IMG/VR virus record: IMGVR_UViG_3300032238_000317
Location: 1-56,992 of that record
Reading direction: 5' to 3' (one strand)
Source: a virus
DNA: 56,992 nucleotides
A program made the translations under genes and the position numbers. The notes beneath the pieces were generated by a model. It was not told the DNA's origin. It ran no database searches and was given only the letters and a program-made list of their open reading frames with translations. Of this stretch, positions 16,982-26,507 are shown piece by piece. Each line of letters opens with the position of its first letter. Position 1 is the stretch's first letter.

Positions 16982-19900
16982 AGATTATACCTTGAGAGAA
17001 CAAGAACAACTCTACTGCTGGTACTGATGCAAATGATAATGTACCAGAACCATCGGTTGTTAGATATGTTCCTGCTGATCCATCCGTACTTGGTAGAGTC
17101 CATGTGACATTTGAAGAAACTGTTGCTGCTGATCTGAAAGAAACATAATTTGAAGAGTCGGCATCGTTAAAGCGAACTTCTCCTTGTCCTTTTACATTCA
17201 ATATACCAGCAGCAGAAGTAAGACCCACGGATAGTGTATCGGTTGTTTTGTTATAAGTCAAGCCCGAATCACCACCGAACGCAGTTCCACCATCGTTGAA
17301 TTGTACTTGAGTATCGGATCCAGCGGCACTTGTACTACCAGATGCGGTGACCCAACTTAATGTACCAGAGCCATTTGTACTGAGTACTTGTCCTGTTGTA
17401 CCGTCAGCAGAAGGAAGCGTCCACATCTTGTCTGCGGAAACCGTGGCGGGTGCTTTAAATCCAACATAATTTGAATTGTCGGTATCATAGAATCGTAATT
17501 CTGTTCGTGTTTTTAATTGAAAACCATTAAGATCTGCAAATGCGGTGATTTTTCTACCACTATCATCTACAGTCAACATAGTGTTACTTCCTGCACCACC
17601 ATAATCTCCAATAGAAATTGCAACGCCAGAATCTAAATTAACACCACCACTACCACCAGATATTAATATTGGTGTAAGATCGCTATAAGGAGAAATAGTA
17701 TCAACATAAAGAGTGCCTGGAGAAGAAAGAGTACTATCACCAATATAAACACCAGCACCATTCAAATAAATGCCACCAGAACCACCATTACCCATATTAA
17801 TATTAGTAGTTCGTGCCGCAGAAGCACCAGTACCAATATTGATGGTTTTAGTTTGAGCAGAACTTAGAGTACCAGTTGCAATATTTGTTGTAGACGATGA
17901 TGTACCAGAATAACCGAATGTTAACGCGGTACTTGAACCAAACGCAGCAAAGGTAGCACCACTATCAATTGATGTTGTAAATGTAGGTGATGTTGCACGA
18001 ACAACATTTCCTGTACCTGTGTTTGCAGTCCATTGTGGAGCAGTTCCAGATGAAGTCAGAACATAATTGCTAGTACCAATCGCAAGTGCGCTCAGTGTAT
18101 TTGTTGCGGATGAATATAGCATATCACCCGCAGTATAAGCACTAAGACCTGTTCCGCCCTTAGTTGCACCTATTGCAGTTGCACTCCATGTACCTGTAGC
18201 AACAGTACCAAGAGTCGTGATGCTTGTTTGACCAACATATGTACTCTTTATGCTAAATTGACTACCTGACTTGGTAAGGGTAACTTCATCTGCCGTATAT
18301 GTTCCAGCACCAGAGAACTGGTCAAACAAAATAGGATCGGTGTTTAGAGTCGTTATTTTTTCTGTTTGAACCCATCCAGTATTGTTGTACAGAGTTCCTT
18401 CTAGAACGAAGCAGAAATCTCCTCCTGCACAATCTGCTGCAATATTGCCATCTGCTGCTCTTCTGAGTTCTCTTGCACCGTAGCAGTAGTAAATACCATT
18501 ATATGCAGAACCCAACCCACCAACATCTCCTTCATTCTTTACCAAAATGCGATCAGCAGATGCTTCGGTTGTACTGGTGGTGAATGAGATACCATCAGTA
18601 AATGTACTTGTAAGAGCAGTACCACCTGTCCATGTGATTGCTTGTGTTCCTGCGTTATAAGATACAGTAGCACCAGTTAGAGTAGCAAGTTTTGCAGTTG
18701 TTGCTGCTTTGGTACTGGAGTGAATGTGCAGTCCTTGTGCCACATCATCAACATATTTCTTTGTTGCTGCATCTTGATCATTTGTTGGATCTTTGAGATT
18801 TATTATAGATTTGGTGGATGCATCAATACTACCAGTTCCATTTGGAACAAGAGTAATATTGGTATTTGTTCCACCCGCAGTAAATGTCAATGCACCAGAT
18901 CCAGTAATACTGCCCGTAGTTGTTCCAGTACCACCAGAACTAATTGGAAGAGTACCAGTAGTCAATGCGGATGTACTTGTTGCATATACCGCACCACCAG
19001 AAGTAAACGAAGTGAGTCCAGTACCACCATAACCTGTACCAATGGTTCCACCATTCCATGTACCAGAAGCAATTGTTCCCGTACTTGTAATGTCTGTAAG
19101 ATTACCTGAAGTAATTACAGTTCCTGTTACATTTGGAAGTGTTATTGTTCTGTTTGCTGTTGGATCAGTAACGGTTAGAGTTGTCTTGAAACTATTTGAA
19201 GTTGTACCTTCAAATATAATATTTACTGGAGTAGTAACTAAACTATCATCTGTTTTTACGCCAAGATATACATCTCCACCTTCATGTTTGATCAATCCTG
19301 CTGCTTGATCAGTATTTTGTATAGTCATACTGGGATATGTACCACCAACTATTGCACTTCCAGTTGGTGATAAAATCAATGAACCATACGGAGATATTGT
19401 TAGATTATTACTAAGACCACTATTGGTATTTAATGTAACTGCATTTCTGCCCAGTGTAACCGTACTGTTACGAATACTTGCAGTACCAGAACCATTTGCA
19501 CCTAATGTAAAGGTGGTTGCAGAAGTTCCCAACGAAAGAGTGGTAGCAGCATTAAATGCATTGACTGTTGTTGCGGTGGTATTAAAGATATCCATTGATG
19601 CACTTCCCGCAATTACTGAAGTAGTAAAGGTGGGAGATGTACCAAATACCAACGAACCAGAACCAGTTTCGTTTGAAATTACAGAAGCAAGTTCAGCAGA
19701 AGTAGTAGATGCAAATGCACTAAGTTTATTTGCAGTAAGAGCAACTGTACCCGTTGCATCTGGGAATGTGATTGTTCTATCTGCACTTAATGTACCAACA
19801 ACAAGAGACATCTCATTGTTATCATTTGTAGTACCTTCAACAAGAATCAATCCATCGGAAAGATAAAGATTACTTACTGTTGGAGAAATAATTGTTGGTG

Positions 19901-21902
19901 TTGTTATTGTTGGAGATGTACCAAATACCAACGAACCAGAACCTGTCTCATCGGAAATCACACCAGCGAGTTGAGATGAAGTGGTAGATCCAAATTGAGA
20001 AAGATTGCCACTTGTGGTTGCAAGTCCAGATATGCTACCACCCAAAGATACTGAAGTGGAGTTGATCGTAATCGAAGAATTAGTAAGCGAAGAGTTACCA
20101 ATGTTAGTTAAGGTATTACTTGCACCACTAATTGTTTTATTGGTCAGTGTTTCAGAACCAGTTACGGTTGCAAGACCAATTGTAGATGCACTTCCATTTA
20201 CCCAGAGAGAACTTGCATTATTATAATACAACAAATTGTTATCAGCAGGAGTTGTGACTGTAACATCGGTAAGAGCATCAAGATTGACTGCAACTGTACC
20301 ACCACCAGAAGTAGTGCTTCTAAATTGTCCTGCTTGAATTATCTGCAAATCACCAGCAGCGTATGCGGTATTTAAATCTGTAGTACCCTTCTTGACAATC
20401 AGATAACCGACAAAGATTGCATTTGTTCTACTGTTTTCGATTTCGGTGAAGTCTTCAAGATCAATGTTGTAGGTTGCATCCAACATTGTCGCGTATGTGT
20501 ATCTTCCATAATACACACCCAGAACATCTGGAGTATTTGGATAGAAAAATATTCTTTGAATCTGGTATTGTTTATTCGAAGGTACGGATTGCAGAGTTCC
20601 AGATCCATTATCATAATTATTTGGATCAATTACAGTTTGATTGATTACTGTTATGAATGAACCAGAGGTTGCTCCACGGTAATAACGATAAAATGTTGCG
20701 TTTATTTTTGCATCATCCGAAACAATACTTGGGTTATTTGCATCATTTACATAATTACGACCCAACATGAATGCTTTACCAGAAGCACGATTGAGTCCTA
20801 GTGGATTTGTACCAGATGCGGCGAGTGATACTGCATGTCCAGATACCTTTAGTGGTCCGAATGCACGAATAAATTGTTCATATTGCTTGTCTGTTGAGTA
20901 AGCAGTATTTGCAATTGTTCTTGCAAGAGTTATGGTGGAATTATTTGGATGCACCAATGCACCAATAATCAGATTATTTTCAATCTGATCGTCGGTATAG
21001 TATGTTCCCTGTTGATGCAGAACACCACTTGGGTCGATATACAACCAAGTTGTGCTTTGTGTTCCTATGTTTGTTACCGTTTGACCAGTAAGTGCTGACC
21101 ATGTAACATCAGTTGTAGTTGGTGCAGGATCTGCGGTATGTGAAGCGCCTGCATAATGAATAACACCTCTACCAGCAGTTATATCAAATTTAGAAGGATC
21201 ACTTCCATTTATGGTAAGGATTCCACCATGCAAAATACCAGTTGAAAGACTTGAAACCATGTAAAGACCATTGATGCCGTGTACTAAATCGGCATCAAGA
21301 CCAGAACCAGAACCATCATTTGTATTTTGCCAATATGTGTCAGTATCCAGTTGCCAACCCTGAGTACCATTCTTGATCAATACGCCGCGCGATCCACTCA
21401 ATGCAGCAATTGAAGTAAGATCAGAATCCAATGGTTGGAAGTTGGTCTGTACATAAGTTTTTGTTGCAATTGTGCTTGTGTCTACTGCAACGGTTACTGG
21501 AGTACTTCCGTTGTAAGAACCACCGCTCAATCCTGTTCCAATAGTGAGCGTGGAGTTTGTGCCGCCGCCTGCGGGAGTTGCCCATGTACCATCACCACGA
21601 AGGAATGTAGTGGCAGATGCAGTACCTGTTGCAAATATTTTGTTTACACCAACGGTTGCATCACCTATAGTCCATACAGTACCACCAGAACTTACAGTAA
21701 TATCACCTTTTGTTCCATCAGTGACACCCGAACCCATTGCATTATAATCAACAAGAAGAACAGGAGAATCGCTCGGACCACCAGTACCTACCCATACTTT
21801 TTTATCAGGAATATTGATAGCAAGTTCACCTAATGCAAGACTTCCAGCATCAGGAACATTTCCAGTATTTGTAGATCTTTTAATTTTGATTATTGTAGGC
21901 AT
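16980..21902 (-). CDS. Long tail fibre protein (1640 residues)
   Basis: A very long, Thr/Ser/Gly-rich, beta-repeat fibre. The N-terminus (MPTIIKIKRSTNTGNVPDAGSLALGELAIN, with KKVWVGT) is the baseplate-attachment domain common to many phage fibres. The body has repeated units such as SSAELASVISNETGSGSLVFGTSPT (two near copies), GGTGLSAYTAGDMLYSSATNT and LTFTAGGTNTNITLVPNGTGSI. The C-terminal ~250 residues carry repeats of RFYDTDNSNYVGFKAPATVSADKMWTLPSADG type. No intramolecular chaperone domain is obvious. It is followed by smaller fibre genes and preceded by two small structural genes. Confidence 0.88.
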   Translation of the reverse strand: MPTIIKIKRSTNTGNVPDAGSLALGELAINIPDKKVWVGTGGPSDSPVLLVDYNAMGSGVTDGTKGDITVSSGGTVWTIGDATVGVNKIFATGTASATTFLRGDGTWATPAGGGTNSTLTIGTGLSGGSYNGSTPVTVAVDTSTIATKTYVQTNFQPLDSDLTSIAALSGSRGVLIKNGTQGWQLDTDTYWQNTNDGSGSGLDADLVHGINGLYMVSSLSTGILHGGILTINGSDPSKFDITAGRGVIHYAGASHTADPAPTTTDVTWSALTGQTVTNIGTQSTTWLYIDPSGVLHQQGTYYTDDQIENNLIIGALVHPNNSTITLARTIANTAYSTDKQYEQFIRAFGPLKVSGHAVSLAASGTNPLGLNRASGKAFMLGRNYVNDANNPSIVSDDAKINATFYRYYRGATSGSFITVINQTVIDPNNYDNGSGTLQSVPSNKQYQIQRIFFYPNTPDVLGVYYGRYTYATMLDATYNIDLEDFTEIENSRTNAIFVGYLIVKKGTTDLNTAYAAGDLQIIQAGQFRSTTSGGGTVAVNLDALTDVTVTTPADNNLLYYNNASSLWVNGSASTIGLATVTGSETLTNKTISGASNTLTNIGNSSLTNSSITINSTSVSLGGSISGLATTSGNLSQFGSTTSSQLAGVISDETGSGSLVFGTSPTITTPTIISPTVSNLYLSDGLILVEGTTNDNNEMSLVVGTLSADRTITFPDATGTVALTANKLSAFASTTSAELASVISNETGSGSLVFGTSPTFTTSVIAGSASMDIFNTTATTVNAFNAATTLSLGTSATTFTLGANGSGTASIRNSTVTLGRNAVTLNTNSGLSNNLTISPYGSLILSPTGSAIVGGTYPSMTIQNTDQAAGLIKHEGGDVYLGVKTDDSLVTTPVNIIFEGTTSNSFKTTLTVTDPTANRTITLPNVTGTVITSGNLTDITSTGTIASGTWNGGTIGTGYGGTGLTSFTSGGAVYATSTSALTTGTLPISSGGTGTTTGSITGSGALTFTAGGTNTNITLVPNGTGSIDASTKSIINLKDPTNDQDAATKKYVDDVAQGLHIHSSTKAATTAKLATLTGATVSYNAGTQAITWTGGTALTSTFTDGISFTTSTTEASADRILVKNEGDVGGLGSAYNGIYYCYGARELRRAADGNIAADCAGGDFCFVLEGTLYNNTGWVQTEKITTLNTDPILFDQFSGAGTYTADEVTLTKSGSQFSIKSTYVGQTSITTLGTVATGTWSATAIGATKGGTGLSAYTAGDMLYSSATNTLSALAIGTSNYVLTSSGTAPQWTANTGTGNVVRATSPTFTTSIDSGATFAAFGSSTALTFGYSGTSSSTTNIATGTLSSAQTKTINIGTGASAARTTNINMGNGGSGGIYLNGAGVYIGDSTLSSPGTLYVDTISPYSDLTPILISGGSGGVNLDSGVAISIGDYGGAGSNTMLTVDDSGRKITAFADLNGFQLKTRTELRFYDTDNSNYVGFKAPATVSADKMWTLPSADGTTGQVLSTNGSGTLSWVTASGSTSAAGSDTQVQFNDGGTAFGGDSGLTYNKTTDTLSVGLTSAAGILNVKGQGEVRFNDADSSNYVSFRSAATVSSNVTWTLPSTDGSAGTYLTTDGSGTLSFASVPAVELFLFSQGII

Positions 21903-21905
21903 ATA

Positions 21906-22373
21906 TTAACTCTCACCACCGAATGTACCACCATCAATATCTGCTGGTGCAAAATTTGTTAAGCCTGGAATTTCTCCATTTTCATCCGTTATCAGACAAG
22001 AATATGGTTGGATAGTGCCAGGTTCATGATCCAACATTTTAGTAAAATAACTTCCAGCTATAGGTATGGGACTTCCATCCTTACCAGAAATCAAAACAAG
22101 ATTTTCAAGCATTCTTCTTGGGAAAGAATTTATAGCATCGTCTATTTGTGTTTTATTTCTTGAATTTGGATTCCACCCAACTGGATGATTTCCATATGGA
22201 TCCGATACAACATCACCTGAATTGAAATTTAAAAAATAAAAATCGGAATGACGAGGTAAATATGATGGATAAAATTCTGTATTATTTACGGATGTGTTGT
22301 CAGATCCATCGGCATTAAACATAGAACGATGGTAATCTTGAGAGTAAATAAAGACAGGATGATCTTTTCTCAT
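21906..22373 (-). CDS. Hypothetical structural protein upstream of the fibre
   Basis: A 155-residue protein (MRKDHPVFIYSQDYHRSMF to GGTFGGES), rich in aromatic, Pro and Asn residues, without membrane segment or known motif. It ends 4 bases before the long-fibre gene. From its position it could be a fibre-baseplate connector or fibre-assembly factor; the function is not known. Confidence 0.65.
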   Translation of the reverse strand: MRKDHPVFIYSQDYHRSMFNADGSDNTSVNNTEFYPSYLPRHSDFYFLNFNSGDVVSDPYGNHPVGWNPNSRNKTQIDDAINSFPRRMLENLVLISGKDGSPIPIAGSYFTKMLDHEPGTIQPYSCLITDENGEIPGLTNFAPADIDGGTFGGES

Positions 22374-22422
22374 GCCTTCCTAATCAAAATATTGATAACT
22401 GGTTGTCTTTTAATTTTAATAA

Positions 22423-22818
22423 TCATCTGGTGATTTCTCCGATGACTTCTGCTCTACCTTTCATAAGTTTCAAGACAACACCATCAGCATCTTCTAATTC
22501 AATATCATAGAAATGTTTGCCTGGTGGTAGTTCTTTTGTGGTAGTAGAACTTATTCTTAGTTTTATTAATCCTGCTTCCTCTTGCGAGAAAACGATATAA
22601 TCACCAATATATTGATTGGTAGTTGGTTCGGTATCAAGATCAATTAGTTTTTCTTCTGAAAGATATGATCTTCTAATTTGCATTCTGCAACTATAAGTCG
22701 AAGATGCATTTGTTCCGAGAAGATAGTATGGAGTGGTATTATCATCGTTCAACATATAGAATTCAAGATCATATGTCGAACCCTTGTCAATTGAGAGATC
22801 GTATGAGTATGGTATCAT
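22423..22818 (-). CDS. Baseplate/fibre accessory domain protein (paralogue of the 44547-45089 product)
   Basis: A 131-residue beta-rich protein. The opening SIDKGSTYDLEFYMLNDD and the closing HFYDIELEDADGVVLKLMKGRAEVIGEITR share a pattern (D-x-x-x-x-G-S-T-x-x-x-x-x-x-L; Y-D-I-E; x-x-G-R-x-x-I-x-x-x-x-T-R) with the 203-codon ORF after gp20. The domain resembles N-terminal baseplate-binding domains of phage upper-baseplate or fibre proteins. It starts with an ATGA overlap on the regA stop, so it can be made from early transcripts too. Confidence 0.6.
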   Translation of the reverse strand: MIPYSYDLSIDKGSTYDLEFYMLNDDNTTPYYLLGTNASSTYSCRMQIRRSYLSEEKLIDLDTEPTTNQYIGDYIVFSQEEAGLIKLRISSTTTKELPPGKHFYDIELEDADGVVLKLMKGRAEVIGEITR

Positions 22819-23216
22819 TTCTTTTTACCTATGTGATATTTAGGACACAATTCCCAATTAGATTTATCTGCGTGGGATATGATTTTAATCTGATTTAATC
22901 CTACTATATTGCTATTTAATTTTACTTGATCCTTTACCACAATCAAGCCCCATTCTTCTAACAGTTTAGCAATACGATTTCTTCTGCCAATATCATTGGC
23001 ATCAATATCGGATTCCAATCCATCTAAAAGAAAAAGTTCTTTAAAATGAACAATATAATACTTTCCGCGTTTATGTAAAATATGACAAGATTGGAATAAC
23101 TTATTCTCCTTTTTGGAGGTTATACCAATTCTTGTCAATGTTTCCTTTACTTTAAGGAAGTTTTCTACATTTGGCAGATCTACTTCTAGTAAATCCTCTA
23201 CACCTATACTACTCAT
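22815..23216 (-). CDS. regA: Translational repressor RegA
   Basis: A 133-residue RNA-binding protein that represses translation of early phage mRNAs by covering their start regions. The segment FLKVKETLTRIGI, then QSCHILHKRGKYYIVHFKELFLLDG and RIAKLLEEWGLI, with WELCPKYHIGKKK at the end, follows T4 RegA closely (122 residues there). The N-terminal 15 residues are an extension. A late promoter box and a hairpin with the Shine-Dalgarno in its arm lie upstream. It sits directly downstream of gp45-gp44-gp62 as in T4. Confidence 0.95.
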   Translation of the reverse strand: MSSIGVEDLLEVDLPNVENFLKVKETLTRIGITSKKENKLFQSCHILHKRGKYYIVHFKELFLLDGLESDIDANDIGRRNRIAKLLEEWGLIVVKDQVKLNSNIVGLNQIKIISHADKSNWELCPKYHIGKKK

Positions 23217-23223
23217 ACTATCT

Positions 23224-23249
23224 CCTAAATATCTTTATTTATATTTAGG
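23224..23249 (-). promoter_or_regulatory. regA leader hairpin with late promoter TATAAATA spanning its loop
   Basis: Minus strand: a 9-bp perfect stem (23249-23241 with 23232-23224) and 8-base loop. The 5' arm holds the gp62 stop and the 3' arm includes AGG of the regA Shine-Dalgarno AGGAG. A perfect TATAAATA late box (23243-23236) covers the inner stem and loop, so transcripts begun there lack the 5' arm. Confidence 0.6.
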
Positions 23250-23634
23250 TTTTCTTAGTTATGAGGTGATGGTGGGTTTCCTTTAAAGAATCAATCTGTT
23301 CCCGTGTCAGGATGGTCAAATACTCTTTTGCTTTGCGATCAGAACACTCGTAGACTTGCTTTACAAACTCCAAATCTGGTACTTCTTCGGACTTGAACCA
23401 TTTTGTAAATCTTTTCTTTTTTCGTAGACCATGAAGATAAAAATGATGCTTTAACTTGTTGTCTACATGGGAACGAAGATTCATTTCGTTCGCAAAAAAT
23501 ACAGTATCGGGAAGAAAAGAAAAATACCTATTGAGCAAATATGCAGGATATTTTTTCTCTTCTCTTTCTGGAAGATCTTTGAATATATCTTTTTTGTTGT
23601 AACTAGCATCGTTGATGTAATCAAATAACTCCAT
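23245..23634 (-). CDS. gp62: Clamp-loader small subunit gp62
   Basis: A 129-residue protein in the position and size range of the clamp-loader small subunit, which with four gp44 subunits opens and loads the gp45 clamp. The segments LFDYINDASYNKKDIFKDL, LLNRYFSFLPDTVFFANEMN and FYLHGLRKKKRF fit the family pattern (T4 gp62 is 187 residues). The ATG directly follows the gp44 TAA. Confidence 0.88.
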   Translation of the reverse strand: MELFDYINDASYNKKDIFKDLPEREEKKYPAYLLNRYFSFLPDTVFFANEMNLRSHVDNKLKHHFYLHGLRKKKRFTKWFKSEEVPDLEFVKQVYECSDRKAKEYLTILTREQIDSLKETHHHLITKKT

Positions 23635-24579
23635 TTACTTAACCTCACAGTCCATCATAAGTTGAACCAAACATGCGGTCAGATTGATTTCCTGATCTGC
23701 TACAAATGCTGACTTGTACTGATAATCCGCAAGTATGAGGATTGCGGAAGGAATCGTAGAAGCACTGAAATTTTCATACAGTCCATCATAGATTTTCCTG
23801 AAGATATGAACTGGATCGTTGTTGATGTTCGTGACAACCCATTTACGAACATTGGTAAAATCCTTGTCTTTCATCGCCTTCAGAAGATCCTTGATCACGA
23901 TATCTCCCGACTCGGAAAGAATACCAGTATCAATCTTTCCGTTAACAGAATACCGTTGAAGTTCATTCAACAGTCTTCGGAAATCAGGAGCATACTTCAT
24001 GATCAGTTTGGCAAGAACCTTCTCATCAAACGGAATCTGCTCTGCTGTTAGGATAGTCTTAAGACGATCCATGAACTGAGCGCACATAGTCATCTTGTCA
24101 TCACCAGTAAATTTAAAATCAATACTGGTGCAACGAGAATGTAGTGGTTCGATGATTCGACTCTTGTAGTTGCATGTCAGAATAAATCGACAATTATTTG
24201 CAAACTCTTCGATGAATCCACGAAGTGCTGGTTGCATTGATTGGGGATTGGAATAATCAAACTCGTCTAGGATGACGATCTTGGTTCCGCCACCAAACGA
24301 CACGGTGCTTGCAAAATTACGAATCTTTGTTCGCAGAGTGTCGATGTTTCCATCTTCAGAGCAGTTGATTACGATAAAGTCGCTGCCTAGTTCGTTGCAC
24401 ATTGCTTTTGCAACGGTTGTCTTTCCGCAGCCTGGGCCTCCCGAAAGAAGTAGATTCTGGCATTGACCAGAATCCACCATCTCTTGGAAAGTCTTCTTTA
24501 AAGTTGCAGGAAGAATACATTCACTAATCTTTCGTGGGCGGTATTTTTCCACCCACAGAAAGTCATTTAGATTTGACAT
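23635..24579 (-). CDS. gp44: Clamp-loader ATPase gp44
   Basis: A 314-residue AAA+ ATPase of the sliding-clamp loader. WVEKYRPRKISECILP opens the protein, Walker A GGPGCGKTT is at 47-55, Walker B ILDEFD at 103-108, and the arginine-finger region HSRCTSIDF follows. Its length matches T4 gp44 (319). It is followed without gap by gp62 and preceded 4 bases away by gp45. Confidence 0.96.
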   Translation of the reverse strand: MSNLNDFLWVEKYRPRKISECILPATLKKTFQEMVDSGQCQNLLLSGGPGCGKTTVAKAMCNELGSDFIVINCSEDGNIDTLRTKIRNFASTVSFGGGTKIVILDEFDYSNPQSMQPALRGFIEEFANNCRFILTCNYKSRIIEPLHSRCTSIDFKFTGDDKMTMCAQFMDRLKTILTAEQIPFDEKVLAKLIMKYAPDFRRLLNELQRYSVNGKIDTGILSESGDIVIKDLLKAMKDKDFTNVRKWVVTNINNDPVHIFRKIYDGLYENFSASTIPSAILILADYQYKSAFVADQEINLTACLVQLMMDCEVK

Positions 24580-24583
24580 CTAT

Positions 24584-25282
24584 TCAAGCCTCGTATGAAG
24601 ATTCGGTTTCTAGAGCGATCCAATAAGTAAGATAACGATTCTTGCTAACAAAACGAGAAACAACCTTCTCGCTGATACCAACATCGTAATCGCCAGGAAT
24701 TAACTTCATGTTTTCTGCCTTCATGTACATATTGAAAGTAGCGTTGTTTGAGTTGTCACCGACAACGATAGAATAAGAATTACTGGTAGTATCCTTCTTG
24801 TCAAGAACAACCATTTCAATCTTATCTTCATTAGAACGAACACAGATATCGGGAAGTTGAAGAACCGCAGCAGCCTTCATCAGTTCAGAGAAGTCCTTTT
24901 GCTTTAGTTCGAAGTTTACAACAACTTCTGGCATCTGAATCTTCTTGGTAGGTGCGGTCAGCAACTTTGGTTCAGAATAAAAGAACTTAACAGATGAGTT
25001 CTTGTTGTAAACCGTTACAAACTTCTCCTCAAAAACAAACTCAGGATCGGAGAAAAGGGATACGACTCCCAAGAACTTGTTTAGATCCCATAGTCCAAAT
25101 TGAATTGGAAATGACTCTGGAACCTTTGCTTCCGCAAGAACATTCTTTACGGGAGAAACGGTGGTGAGAACATCGCCAGGATTTACTAGGATGTTGGAAT
25201 TGATTGATGCAAAGTTCTTGAGAACTTCGATGGTTTCTTTTGATAGTTTCATACTCTTTGTTTGTGTCATCACAGTACTCAT
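24584..25282 (-). CDS. gp45: Sliding clamp gp45
   Basis: A 232-residue processivity clamp for polymerase and, in T4, the mobile enhancer of late transcription through gp55. The core MKLSKETIEVLKNFASINSNILV aligns with the start of T4 gp45 (228 residues); WDLNKFLGVVSLF and PGDYDVGISEKVVSRF also fit. The annotated start 10 codons earlier is kept because AGGAG lies 7 bases before it. Confidence 0.93.
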   Translation of the reverse strand: MSTVMTQTKSMKLSKETIEVLKNFASINSNILVNPGDVLTTVSPVKNVLAEAKVPESFPIQFGLWDLNKFLGVVSLFSDPEFVFEEKFVTVYNKNSSVKFFYSEPKLLTAPTKKIQMPEVVVNFELKQKDFSELMKAAAVLQLPDICVRSNEDKIEMVVLDKKDTTSNSYSIVVGDNSNNATFNMYMKAENMKLIPGDYDVGISEKVVSRFVSKNRYLTYWIALETESSYEA

Positions 25283-25296
25283 AATATACTCCTAAT

Positions 25297-25893
25297 TCAC
25301 GATGGGTTAGATTTGGACTTGATATAGTCCACACCTTCATTAAATTCAATAAACTGCTTTCTAACATTTGCAGTTTTTTCATTGTCTGCACACGATTTAT
25401 AATTTGTAAATCCAGGCATCTCCAACGGACATGTAACCTTTGGATGATGTAGTTTTGTGTACTCCACCATTTTACCATTGTCTTGATGCGGAGTCAACTG
25501 CGTAAGTGGTTTATCTCCGCATCCACATGCTCCGCAATAATGAGATCCTTCATATTTTGCGCTATTCATTCTACGAGGACATGGAGGTAATATATTACTA
25601 TTACCATGACAACTTAGAACTCGCAGCGATAGGGTTTCGGGACTTGCTTTATTATTGTTCAGTCCTCTTGATGCCATTGATTGAGCAAATGACGCTGCTT
25701 TCTGAACAATATTTTGTTGAATAGCCTGTCCTTCACCTAGGTTGCTTGCAGTGGGCGCAACCGCAGGAGCATTGTTTTTTTTTGAGGCATCTGTCTGTGC
25801 TTGAAGTTTCTTCATTACTTCAGCAGCAGATCGTCCTTGAAATTTTGCCTTTTGAAGTTCTTCTGCTAACTTCTTAGGATCTATATTACTCAT
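25297..25893 (-). CDS. Cysteine-cluster protein of the clamp operon
   Basis: A 198-residue protein. The N-terminal half is Ala/Gln/Lys-rich and probably helical or disordered. The C-terminal half has a conserved-looking Cys/His region: LSCHGN, LPPCPRR, HYCGACGCGDKPLTQL, YTKLHHPKVTCPLEMPGFTNYKSC. The spacing suggests a zinc or iron-sulphur site. I recall similar proteins in T4-like cyanophages without known function. The start at 25893 forms an ATGA overlap with the upstream gene and is preferred over one 12 bases earlier. It lies just before gp45 in transcription order. Confidence 0.7.
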   Translation of the reverse strand: MSNIDPKKLAEELQKAKFQGRSAAEVMKKLQAQTDASKKNNAPAVAPTASNLGEGQAIQQNIVQKAASFAQSMASRGLNNNKASPETLSLRVLSCHGNSNILPPCPRRMNSAKYEGSHYCGACGCGDKPLTQLTPHQDNGKMVEYTKLHHPKVTCPLEMPGFTNYKSCADNEKTANVRKQFIEFNEGVDYIKSKSNPS

Positions 25894-26078
25894 TTGCGTT
25901 CCCACTTTTCCATAAAATCATCGTTATCATTGTCTAGGTTATTATCTGTACCTGTAAAATGATCACGAATCATTTGTTTTTGATTTGAACGGTTGTCCTT
26001 TCCCTTCTTTGGATTCTTCGGACGCTTCTTGAATCGTTCAAAACTAGAATCATCGTCATGTCCATCAAACCGTGGCAT
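25890..26078 (-). CDS. Small charged hypothetical protein
   Basis: A 62-residue, highly charged protein (MPRFDGHDDDSSFERF, a KRPKNPKKGK block, and an acidic NLDNDNDDF tail), likely disordered. It is coupled on both sides: TAATG with the upstream gene and ATGA with the downstream gene. In T4 the small transcription factor gp33 lies in this neighbourhood (rnh-dsbA-33-59), but no sequence support for gp33 is seen. Confidence 0.65.
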   Translation of the reverse strand: MPRFDGHDDDSSFERFKKRPKNPKKGKDNRSNQKQMIRDHFTGTDNNLDNDNDDFMEKWERK

Positions 26079-26506
26079 TATGCAATGTCCTCCATGTCTG
26101 GGAATGCCTGCTTTACTAGTTTTTTATTAAGAACTGGATTCTTATACTTGTTCATAATTAATTGTTCATAAACTGGAGTTTCCAACCAACTCATCTCTTC
26201 AAGAATAGAAAGCAGTCTATCTTCTCTCTTCTTGGGTAGAGGAATCATATCAGGTCCTTCAAAGAAAAACCTAAGCATAGGAATTGCCTTTTCCAACTTA
26301 ATATATGAAAAAGTGATATCTACCATATTGGTTTTATATGGTGGAATATCACTAAATGCTGGTTTACGCTTGTTGAAAAACGCCCAATGTAAGAAATGCT
26401 TAAAGTGGGGATGAGTCTTTGCGTAAGACTGCATCAATTCAATTTGTTTTTCTTTTGTGCTTTCTTTTTCTACAGATGAAAGCATTTCTGTTATGGATGT
26501 ATACAT
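26078..26506 (-). CDS. Conserved T4-like phage protein (DUF6433-like)
   Basis: A 142-residue protein directly after RNase H. The pattern IPPYKT, then YIKLEKAIPMLRFFFEGPDMIPLPKKREDRLLSILEEMSW and LNKKLVKQAFPDM, resembles from memory the DUF6433 family of T4-like cyanophages (IPPYKP, LYLFVEGGN, KKLVEEAFP). The function is unknown. Its place after rnh is where T4 has dsbA, 33 and 59, so a helicase-loader or transcription role would be worth testing, but nothing in the sequence proves it. Confidence 0.65.
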   Translation of the reverse strand: MYTSITEMLSSVEKESTKEKQIELMQSYAKTHPHFKHFLHWAFFNKRKPAFSDIPPYKTNMVDITFSYIKLEKAIPMLRFFFEGPDMIPLPKKREDRLLSILEEMSWLETPVYEQLIMNKYKNPVLNKKLVKQAFPDMEDIA

Positions 26507-26507
26507 T

